DNA of 10,699 nucleotides from contig PMZB01000179.1 of assembly GCA_003170575.1 (NCBI GenBank), positions 1-10,699 of the forward strand, written 5' to 3'. The notes beneath the pieces are model-generated. The model had not been told where the DNA came from. It worked only from the letters and a program-made list of their open reading frames with translations, and did no database searches. The translations under genes and the position numbers were made by a program. The stretch is from Chlamydiia bacterium. Lineage in GTDB: Bacteria > Chlamydiota > Chlamydiia > Chlamydiales > FEN-1388. Below, in pieces: positions 1 to 5,208 of the stretch; within the stretch, counting starts at the first letter, position 1, and the number at the start of each line of letters is the position of its first letter.

Positions 1-60
1 GGGTTTTTATTCTCAAGCAAAAATAAAAATTATCTAAATAAGAGGATAAAGATAAAATAT

Positions 61-1113
61 CTATACCGAAGCGTGCCAAGAGTCGAGTGTCTCAAACATC
101 TTGACAGGATCAGCCTGTTTTAGACATTTGCTCTCCTCACATGTGCGAAGGAAAGGACATCTCTTTTCAAATTGAATATCAAACGGGCACGTGCCTTGAA
201 AATATCCGCTATTTTTCCCTGGGGGAGCATATTTTTCTCCAAGAGAGGGCCCAAAAAAACCAAAGGTGGGTGTATTTGTGGTCCCAGCAAGGTGCAGCAA
301 AAGTGAATCAACGGCGATAACCGCTTCTACCCTGCCCATGAGCCGTTGTAACACAGGAAGTTCTGGCCGATACATCACATGGCTTGTATCACAAAATCCT
401 TCAGCCAAAAGCCCTACCTCTTTTAGTTCTTCGCCATTGCCCGCCAGAAACACAAAGTATGGCGCATACTTTTTTCTCACCAAAGAGAGAACCTGTTTAA
501 ATGCATCTGTGGAGCACATTTTATTAGGCCAGTTTGACCCTACAGCAATCATCCATACTTTCCTTTGAGCAGGCCATCGAGCCAACTCTTGAGCAAATGC
601 CTGCTCTTCATGAGGCTGTAGCACTAATGAGAGATGAGAAGATTCAAAAGGAGAATCATCCGAAAAAAAGCTTTTCACCATCCACATATATGTGTCACGC
701 ACAGAAAGAGTTTTGGGAGGGTTCTTATGCCGGGTTGTGACAAGAATGTTAGGCCATTCAGCTACAGTCTCTCTCCCATACCCCACCTTGACCTCGGATC
801 TAGCTAAAAAGGTATACAAGCCTGACTTACAGTTTGCTTGCAGGTCAAAGAGCACATCCCATTCACTTGCCCGCACCGTCTTTCGTTGAGCACAAAACTC
901 AGATATGCAACCCAAGGAAAAAGACCGTAAAAAACCTGTATCAATTTCGATGACGTCATCCACAAGAGGGTGAGCTTTGACAAGGGAAGAAAATCGTTTC
1001 TCAACAACCCATCCTATACGGTCAACCTTCTGACGCGTTTTCAGATACTCCACAACAGGTATGGCTTGAACAATATCGCCAAGTGCTGAAGTTTTAACGA
1101 TTAAAGCTCGCAT
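61..1113 (-). CDS. Family 9 glycosyltransferase, WaaC/WaaF-like (LPS heptosyltransferase family)
   Basis: The 350-residue product is a GT-B glycosyltransferase of family 9, which transfers ADP-heptose (or a related sugar) onto the inner core of lipopolysaccharide at the inner face of the cytoplasmic membrane. The N-terminus (residues 4-20, IVKTSALGD) matches WaaC-type enzymes, with Asp13 at the position of the catalytic aspartate. Residues 190-198 (AVGSNWPNK, Lys198) fit the nucleotide-sugar-binding loop. Residues 268-274 (VDSLLLH) correspond to the usual D-[ST]-G-x-x-H motif, but the glycine is Leu271. The C-terminal cysteines 309, 319, 325 and 330 resemble the Cys cluster of WaaF-like proteins. 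The ATG overlaps the end of the upstream pseudouridine synthase gene by 13 bases, so translation is probably coupled; the AAAGG before it is weak and close. The family is clear. Acceptor and donor sugar are not, and Chlamydiaceae LPS lacks heptose. Confidence 0.88.
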   Translation of the reverse strand: MRALIVKTSALGDIVQAIPVVEYLKTRQKVDRIGWVVEKRFSSLVKAHPLVDDVIEIDTGFLRSFSLGCISEFCAQRKTVRASEWDVLFDLQANCKSGLYTFLARSEVKVGYGRETVAEWPNILVTTRHKNPPKTLSVRDTYMWMVKSFFSDDSPFESSHLSLVLQPHEEQAFAQELARWPAQRKVWMIAVGSNWPNKMCSTDAFKQVLSLVRKKYAPYFVFLAGNGEELKEVGLLAEGFCDTSHVMYRPELPVLQRLMGRVEAVIAVDSLLLHLAGTTNTPTFGFFGPSLGEKYAPPGKNSGYFQGTCPFDIQFEKRCPFLRTCEESKCLKQADPVKMFETLDSWHASV

Positions 1114-2108
1114 AACCTTTCTTGAAACGCCTCACCGAAAATGGATGTCGCTAACTTATCAAAATCTTGCGGCAATGGAGCTTTTATAAAAATGTTTTTC
1201 TGACTAAAAGGATGGGAGAACAAAATTTTCCATGCGTGAAGCATCTGACGATAGGGACGATACATCGATCGAAAAGAAACAGCGTACTGAGTATCGCCAA
1301 GAAGTGGATGTCCCAAACTTGAAAGATGGACCCTGACCTGATGCGTTCTGCCAGTTTTTGGCTTTACGAGGAGTAATGAGACCTTTTTCATACTGAGGAT
1401 TACTTTGTACCGAGTCAAGGCCTTGTTTTTTTCATCTGAAGCATCAATTCCGCAGATGAGTTCACCCTGCCTCCTTCGCTTCACCACCACAGAAACATCT
1501 ATCTCGCCTTGCTTTTTCTCCATGATCCCATCTACAAGAGCAAGATACTGTTTTTTCACGCTTCGCTGTCTGAAAAGATTCTCAAGCTTAAACTGTGCTT
1601 GCTCATTTTTGGCTACGATAAGAGTTCCTGACGTCCATTTATCAAGCCGATGCACTAAAAAAAAGGGGACCTGCAACGCCTGCGTTGCAATAAGAGATTC
1701 CTCATCAACAGCTATTCCTGCAGGCTTGTTAATCACGTAGAGATGTTCATCTTCGTACAAAATGGTGCAAGGCTCTTGTTGCCACGTCTCGTCTAAAGGA
1801 TATACCTCCAGAGAATCACCTTTTAGAACCCTCTGGGAGGCTATTCGCACAAGAGTGCCATTCAGGGAGCAGCATCCTTTTTCAATAATCTTTCTTGCTT
1901 GCTTTAATGATGTAAGATTGAGAGACGAGCGTTGCAGCAACACTTCAGGAACGGTTCCATCTACTTCTGACATCCACCGTTCATATATCGAGGCATTCTT
2001 TGTTGTGCTTTTTGAGGATAGAGATGGATCTGGCTGGCTGAATTTACCCCCTGCCTCCTCACCCATATTACAGACGATACGGGTTTCGTCGTCAGTGGGG
2101 TAACTCAC
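1101..2108 (-). CDS. RluA-family pseudouridine synthase with S4 domain (RluC/RluD-like)
   Basis: This 335-residue enzyme converts uridine to pseudouridine in structured RNA, most likely 23S rRNA. After a polar N-terminal extension of about 50 residues comes an S4 RNA-binding domain (about 52-104), then the catalytic domain: residues 118-131 (YEDEHLYVINKPAG), the signature HRLDKWTSG (153-161) with catalytic Asp156, GRTHQ (253-257) and HPLLGD (267-272). A Trp sits in the variable position of the catalytic motif, and the His-Pro that often follows KPAG is absent (AVDEES instead). The start is GTG, supported by AGGGAG nine bases upstream at 2118-2123, directly after the rplT stop; the ATG at codon 15 has no such site. 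The gene follows rplT by 15 bases, where pheS sits in Chlamydia as I recall. The family call is secure. Which uridine it modifies cannot be read from the sequence, so no RluA-RluF symbol is given. Confidence 0.9.
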   Translation of the reverse strand: MSYPTDDETRIVCNMGEEAGGKFSQPDPSLSSKSTTKNASIYERWMSEVDGTVPEVLLQRSSLNLTSLKQARKIIEKGCCSLNGTLVRIASQRVLKGDSLEVYPLDETWQQEPCTILYEDEHLYVINKPAGIAVDEESLIATQALQVPFFLVHRLDKWTSGTLIVAKNEQAQFKLENLFRQRSVKKQYLALVDGIMEKKQGEIDVSVVVKRRRQGELICGIDASDEKNKALTRYKVILSMKKVSLLLVKPKTGRTHQVRVHLSSLGHPLLGDTQYAVSFRSMYRPYRQMLHAWKILFSHPFSQKNIFIKAPLPQDFDKLATSIFGEAFQERLCEL

Positions 2109-2123
2109 GCTAGAAATCTCCCT

Positions 2124-2480
2124 CTATGCTAATGCTTGCTTGACTTGATCAACAACGAGACCAAAACATTTGGGGTCGCTAATTGCGATCTCACTGAGCA
2201 TCTTTCTGTTCAGTGTACTCCCAATTTTTTGAAGGCCATTAATCAATGCGCTATAGGAGATGCCATGTAATTTCGAAGCCACACTCAACCGAGAAATCCA
2301 TAGACTACGAAATTCTCGTTTCCTGAGTTTTCTGTGGTCATAATTATAGGCCATGGCACGCATGACTGCATCTGTTGTTTGACGCAGGTGGTTCTTTCTA
2401 TCTCCCCAGAACCCTTTGGCCTGTTTCATGATCCGCTTTGTTCGACGATGCGACGCTACCGCGTTTGTCGCTCTAACCAT
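2124..2480 (-). CDS. rplT: 50S ribosomal protein L20
   Basis: This 118-residue, strongly basic protein binds 23S rRNA early in 50S assembly. It begins MVRATNAVASHRRTKRI and carries the family segment KQAKGFWGDRKNHLRQ, then FRSLWISRL and LNRKMLSEIA, all conserved L20 regions and close to the chlamydial version as remembered. Length is normal (about 117-123 residues). The ATG at 2480 is preceded by a G-rich stretch (AGGGGGAAATACCA) that can serve as ribosome binding site. It follows rpmI by 18 bases in the universal infC-rpmI-rplT order. In E. coli and Bacillus, L20 represses its own operon by binding the transcript; whether that occurs here depends on the leader and intergenic RNA described elsewhere in this table. 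Nothing in the protein is odd. Confidence 0.98.
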   Translation of the reverse strand: MVRATNAVASHRRTKRIMKQAKGFWGDRKNHLRQTTDAVMRAMAYNYDHRKLRKREFRSLWISRLSVASKLHGISYSALINGLQKIGSTLNRKMLSEIAISDPKCFGLVVDQVKQALA

Positions 2481-2498
2481 TGGTATTTCCCCCTAAAC

Positions 2499-2693
2499 TT
2501 ATACACCCATGAGGAGAGAGTAAACTTTCTCGTGGGCAGAATCTGCATACGCAGGTCTTGATAACTGACGTTTTCTCTTTGGTGATTTCCCAGAGAGAAG
2601 GTGCCTTTTTCCAGGCCGATGACGCTTCAGCTTTCCTTTAGCCGTGGAACGAAATCGCGCAGCAATAGCTTTAACAGTCTTCATTTTTGACAC
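2499..2693 (-). CDS. rpmI: 50S ribosomal protein L35 (GTG start)
   Basis: A 64-residue basic ribosomal protein of the large subunit, exactly the usual L35 length. It reads MSKMKTVKAIAARFRST, then GKLKRHRPGKRHLLSGKSPKRKRQLS, matching the family pattern MPKMKT...RFK.T..GK.KR...G..H.L..K..K.KR.L. The start chosen is GTG at 2691-2693. It gives the conserved M-S/P-K-M-K-T beginning and has AGGAG at 2704-2708, ten bases upstream. The open frame extends to a TTG at 2711, but that would add six residues foreign to L35 and would place the ribosome site inside the gene. The ATG at codon 4 would truncate the protein. It lies between infC and rplT and is probably co-transcribed with both, with a possible extra promoter in the infC-rpmI gap. 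Confidence 0.95.
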   Translation of the reverse strand: MSKMKTVKAIAARFRSTAKGKLKRHRPGKRHLLSGKSPKRKRQLSRPAYADSAHEKVYSLLMGV

Positions 2694-2731
2694 GACTATC
2701 TTTCTCCTCAATTTTTCTAAAAAGTGGACGA

Positions 2732-2761
2732 ATGATACTACACAAGGTTGCTTTCAGGCAA
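2732..2761 (-). promoter_or_regulatory. Candidate internal promoter ahead of rpmI-rplT
   Basis: In the 58-base gap after infC, the minus strand shows TTGCCT (2756-2761) and TATCAT (2732-2737) separated by 18 bases: four of six and five of six matches to the sigma-70/sigma-66 consensus. A transcript from here would start near 2725, about 30 bases before the L35 GTG. It could supply L35 and L20 independently of infC. Such matches also occur by chance in AT-rich gaps, so this is only a candidate. Confidence 0.3.
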
Positions 2762-2769
2762 GAGAAAGC

Positions 2770-3282
2770 CTATTGCTTCTTTTTTTTGCTCGCAGGAGCG
2801 AGTACCATACTCGTGATCCTGCCTAAAAGCTTTGGAGAAGCCTCTACCATTGATATTTCATCCAATTCAGCAACGATCTTTGAAAAGAGCTGCTCCCCTA
2901 CTTCAGGATGCGTTATCTCTCTACCACGGAACATGCACGTAAACTTGACCTTGTTCCCTTCTTCCAAGAACTCTTTTGCATGACGCACTTTCACTTGGAG
3001 ATCATGTTCAGATATATTAGGACCAAACTTTATTTCTTTAATCTTAACCTGGTGCTGAGCCTTTCGACTCTCACGCTCTCGCTTGGTCTGGTCATATCGA
3101 AATTTACCATAGTCAATGATCTTACAGACTGGCGGAACGGAACTGGCTACAACCTCAACCAAATCCATTCCTGCTTCACGTGCCATGGCCATCGCTTCCT
3201 GAATAGACAGGACGCCAAGCTGTTCTCCATCGGCGCTAATAAGACGCACCTTGGGGACTCGGATCTCCTGATTGACTCTCAA
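2770..3282 (-). CDS. infC: Translation initiation factor IF-3 (non-ATG start)
   Basis: IF3 binds the 30S subunit, prevents premature 50S joining and discriminates against wrong start codons. From the chosen start the product is 170 residues: an N-domain opening RVNQEIRVPKVRLI and GEQLGVLSI, the signature region VPPVCKIIDYGKFRYDQ, a lysine-rich linker helix, and a C-domain with KIKEIKFGPNISEHDL, EEGNKVKFTCMFRGRE and a SKKKKQ tail. The coding frame is open further upstream to TTG at 3372, but those 30 extra residues are Cys/Ser-rich and unlike IF3. No ATG or GTG occurs in frame before the conserved region. Candidates are TTG at 3282 (AGGGAG 12 bases upstream, GAAAGAG one base upstream), ATC at 3315 (gives a 12-residue arm comparable to E. 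coli, no ribosome site seen) and TTG at 3372. I use 3282 as best supported, with moderate certainty. IF3 identity is certain, and rare start codons are typical of autoregulated infC genes. Confidence 0.96.
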   Translation of the reverse strand: MRVNQEIRVPKVRLISADGEQLGVLSIQEAMAMAREAGMDLVEVVASSVPPVCKIIDYGKFRYDQTKRERESRKAQHQVKIKEIKFGPNISEHDLQVKVRHAKEFLEEGNKVKFTCMFRGREITHPEVGEQLFSKIVAELDEISMVEASPKLLGRITSMVLAPASKKKKQ

Positions 3283-3326
3283 ACTCTTTCTTTTCTCCCT
3301 TGCAAGATCATTGATACACAAACAAG

Positions 3327-3380
3327 CTGAAGAATTGGTTTCATTCGGGCACAGGTACGAGCACGTACTCAACTCTTCAA
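3327..3380 (-). promoter_or_regulatory. Structured RNA leader upstream of infC (candidate regulatory element)
   Basis: Between tRNA-Val and infC the minus-strand transcript can pair 3380-3370 (UUGAAGAGUUG) with 3337-3327 (CAAUUCUUCAG). That is eleven consecutive pairs, two of them G-U. Inside this helix lies a hairpin with stem GTACG (3368-3364), four-base loop TGCT, and CGTAC (3359-3355). One unpaired base lies on one side and a 17-base bulge on the other. No U-run follows, so it is not a simple terminator. The TTG at 3372 is buried in the helix. Autoregulatory leaders for IF3/L20 operons are known in E. coli and Firmicutes. Assigning that role here is inference. Confidence 0.45.
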
Positions 3381-3397
3381 ATGCGATTAATAAACAA

Positions 3398-3471
3398 TGG
3401 GATATGGCTGGCTCGAACAGCCGACCTCCACGATGTCAACGTGGCGCTCTAACCAACTGAGCTAATACCCC
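3398..3471 (-). tRNA. tRNA-Val (anticodon GAC)
   Basis: The 74-nucleotide cloverleaf folds completely. The acceptor stem GGGGTAT pairs with ATATCCC with one G-U pair, and the discriminator is A at 3398. The D arm has GCTC/GAGC stems. The anticodon stem CCACG/CGTGG carries loop TTGACAT, giving anticodon GAC, which reads valine codons GUC and GUU. The variable region is AGGTC, and the T arm is GGCTG-TTCGAGC-CAGCC. The 3' CCA is not encoded, so it must be added after transcription. A strong promoter lies immediately upstream. The downstream infC coding region begins within about 115 bases with no terminator visible, so the tRNA is probably cut from a longer transcript. Confidence 0.97.
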
Positions 3472-3484
3472 GATTCGCGCCGAA

Positions 3485-3513
3485 AGTATACTAGCCCTCC
3501 ACAATCTGGACAA
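3485..3513 (-). promoter_or_regulatory. Strong sigma-70/sigma-66 type promoter for tRNA-Val and infC operon
   Basis: The minus strand carries TTGTCC (3508-3513) and TATACT (3485-3490) with the ideal 17-base spacer. This matches four of six bases of TTGACA and five of six of TATAAT. Predicted initiation falls near 3478, seven bases before the mature tRNA 5' end at 3471. It sits in the only sizeable gap (76 bases) between the 445-residue gene and the tRNA, so it is likely the main promoter of the downstream block. Confidence 0.75.
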
Positions 3514-3547
3514 CTAAGAAAATGACAAACAGTGAAAATCCAGCTAC

Positions 3548-4885
3548 TCATCTACTTCTACGCTTGAAAAGAGTAGTTATAAGCCGCTGAAGCCGCCCAG
3601 GCTTAGCTACCCTCCACTCTCTCTCCAATATCTCTTGAGCACTCTTTCCACCAGTTAACTCTCTCAATTTCGGTACTGCTAACTTAAGTAAGCTTTTCTC
3701 AGCCTCTTCACAAAGTGGGTCTGGAGAAGCTACGCAAGCTTTATACTCATCATAGGCTACTTCCAAGCGCATTCTCAACTGTTCCGTTGTTCCTTTGCCC
3801 TCCAAAATTTGTGTTAAGCTATTTGGATCGTAAAATCTATTCTCCAGGCTTTTTCCACGTTTCAAGCCTTCGCAAAATTTATCCACATCCTCAATCTGTT
3901 TATTCAATGAAGCTTTTATTTCCTCTGGGCTTGAGGCCACAATTTGCTCCACTGCTTTTAATATATCATCTGGCGGTACTCTCACCTCGCCTTTTCGCTT
4001 ATTTTCATTCCAGAGCTTATGAGCAATTGCTTTGCGGTTTTCCTCATCTCTGTTCATCGCTTTCCTTTCTGAAACCAATCTGGCTGTCTTTCCTAATTCC
4101 TCGGGACAATCTTTTTCAACAATCGACAGAGTCAGTTTAAATTCGTTCATAGCATAAGAAAATTTTCGATCATCTTCTCTCAATTCCCTTAACCAATGTG
4201 TTCGATTAAATGTCGGATCTTTGAGTCGCCCTTCCCCTTCCTTAATTTTCCATGAAAATTTATTCCACATCTCAGCATAAGTATCTTCAGCATCCCCAAT
4301 CTTTTTTTCATAATATGCATTCAACCCTTGTTTTAGTCTCTGTTCCAAGGTTGATACAACACTCTTCGCACTCGCTGGGGCTTTATCCTTAAGATCTTTC
4401 AATTCAGCTAAAGCACTTTTAAAATTTTCAGAAGATGGAATATCGATGTCATACATATTTTTCAAATGTCCTGCAAGTTCGGCGTTAAAAGCTTCAAACT
4501 CACTTAAAAGAGCATTAAACTCTTCGATAGATCCTTTAGGCAGCTGTTTTGCTTGTTCAATTTTCTCTCGGATCTTAGTAATGCTATTATAAACTTGCGT
4601 TCCGAGATCCACACGTTTACGCGGGGAAATACCCTTCGGTTGTGGTTTTTTTTCTTTCTGAGCCCAAGCCTTACTGTAGAGTTGTAGAGCTTCTTGTCGG
4701 TCTCCCTCCTCAAGGACCTTTTGAGCTTGAGAGTCAACCTTCGCAACTTCATCCTCTAGAGTCTTTCCCCGAACAAGCTGGTGGATCTTATGTGTCAACC
4801 ATATGACAGGGCGGCTAACAGTCGAAAAAATAGAAGAGAAAATCCCAGAAGGCTTTTCTGAAATAGGAGGCAGACTTTTGGACAT
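3548..4885 (-). CDS. Hypothetical helical protein, 445 residues, lineage-specific
   Basis: I do not recognise a family. The product is rich in Lys, Glu, Leu and Ala and looks almost wholly alpha-helical. The N-terminus is Ser/Pro-rich (1-25) and leads into a weakly hydrophobic or amphipathic stretch (26-39, PVIWLTHKIHQLVR). Residues 54-76 resemble one tetratricopeptide helix pair (LEEGDRQEALQLYSKAW), and 190-208 echo its second half (DAEDTYAEMW). The C-terminus is strongly basic and amphipathic (RLQRLITTLFKRRSR). There is no clear signal peptide or full membrane span. The ATG has an excellent AAGGAG seven bases upstream that overlaps the stop of the preceding 103-residue gene, so the two are translated together. 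Four 60-base lines of the gene counted 21-29 G+C, against 30 and 34 in two pyk lines, which hints at different base composition. A secreted (type III) effector or a membrane-associated scaffold are possibilities, neither proven. Confidence 0.85.
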   Translation of the reverse strand: MSKSLPPISEKPSGIFSSIFSTVSRPVIWLTHKIHQLVRGKTLEDEVAKVDSQAQKVLEEGDRQEALQLYSKAWAQKEKKPQPKGISPRKRVDLGTQVYNSITKIREKIEQAKQLPKGSIEEFNALLSEFEAFNAELAGHLKNMYDIDIPSSENFKSALAELKDLKDKAPASAKSVVSTLEQRLKQGLNAYYEKKIGDAEDTYAEMWNKFSWKIKEGEGRLKDPTFNRTHWLRELREDDRKFSYAMNEFKLTLSIVEKDCPEELGKTARLVSERKAMNRDEENRKAIAHKLWNENKRKGEVRVPPDDILKAVEQIVASSPEEIKASLNKQIEDVDKFCEGLKRGKSLENRFYDPNSLTQILEGKGTTEQLRMRLEVAYDEYKACVASPDPLCEEAEKSLLKLAVPKLRELTGGKSAQEILEREWRVAKPGRLQRLITTLFKRRSR

Positions 4886-4896
4886 AAACTATCTCC

Positions 4897-5208
4897 TTAG
4901 CAAAAAACAACTTCGCAAGGATCAGAAGACGTGCAGTCGGCTTGTTTTTGCATTTTCTTTGTTTTATTGGCTTTTGGCTTTTTTTCAAACCCTATTTTCA
5001 CGATCTCTTGCACCTTGAGGATAGCTGCATCAACCTGTTGAGAGAATGATTCTGGCAATAGGGAAAAGTGATAGAGAAATGCGATGAAAAAAGAAATCGC
5101 GATCACTACAAGAATGAGGCGAAAAAAAAGTTTCAAGAAGAACCATGTAACTACACATGCTACAGCTAATAAGATCGCTGCTAGCGCCCACACTGCTATC
5201 TCGACCAT
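4897..5208 (-). CDS. Small two-helix membrane protein with basic, cysteine-containing tail
   Basis: The 103-residue product has two hydrophobic segments, about 3-25 and 31-51, separated only by a short KLFFR turn. This is a tight helical hairpin or bilobed hydrophobic domain. It is followed by a helical stretch (SFSQQVDAAILKVQEIVKIGF), a very basic segment (KKPKANKTKKMQKQ) and three cysteines at 92, 98 and 103, the last being the final residue. The ATG at 5208 overlaps the folC end by 13 bases and has AAGGA about five bases upstream. Its TAA stop merges with the ribosome site of the 445-residue gene, 11 bases before that start. I recognise no family. Bilobed hydrophobic hairpins are a hallmark of chlamydial inclusion-membrane (Inc) proteins, but those normally have a hydrophilic secretion signal before the hairpin, which is missing here, so an ordinary inner-membrane protein is equally likely. 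Confidence 0.82.
   Translation of the reverse strand: MVEIAVWALAAILLAVACVVTWFFLKLFFRLILVVIAISFFIAFLYHFSLLPESFSQQVDAAILKVQEIVKIGFEKKPKANKTKKMQKQADCTSSDPCEVVFC

Noticed and set aside
1..60. AT-rich end after the glycosyltransferase gene
   Set aside because: No hairpin with U-run, no open frame and no convincing promoter pair; too short to interpret.
1405..2103. Two plus-strand frames (111 and 113 codons) opposite the pseudouridine synthase gene
   Set aside because: They mirror the S4/RluA coding frame, encode Ser/Thr/Cys-rich sequence without motifs, and lack context.
2694..2711. Longer L35 start at TTG 2711
   Set aside because: It would swallow the AGGAG ribosome site and add six residues not found in L35. 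GTG 2693 gives the exact family start and length.
2749..2768. GCTTTC/GAAAGC hairpin after infC as a rho-independent terminator
   Set aside because: The stem is six pairs and is followed by AACCTTG rather than a U-run, so termination is unlikely.
3398..3471. tRNA-Val as an integration site for a mobile element
   Set aside because: No integrase, no duplicated tRNA 3' end and no foreign block adjoin it. infC follows directly.
3506..3543. CTGGA...TCCAG inverted repeat after the 445-residue gene as a terminator
   Set aside because: Only five pairs with a loop of nearly 30 bases, no U-run, and it overlaps the tRNA promoter.
3715..4140. 141-codon plus-strand frame inside the 445-residue gene
   Set aside because: Antisense to a gene with an excellent ribosome site and coherent helical product. 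The plus-strand frame looks like low-complexity shadow sequence.
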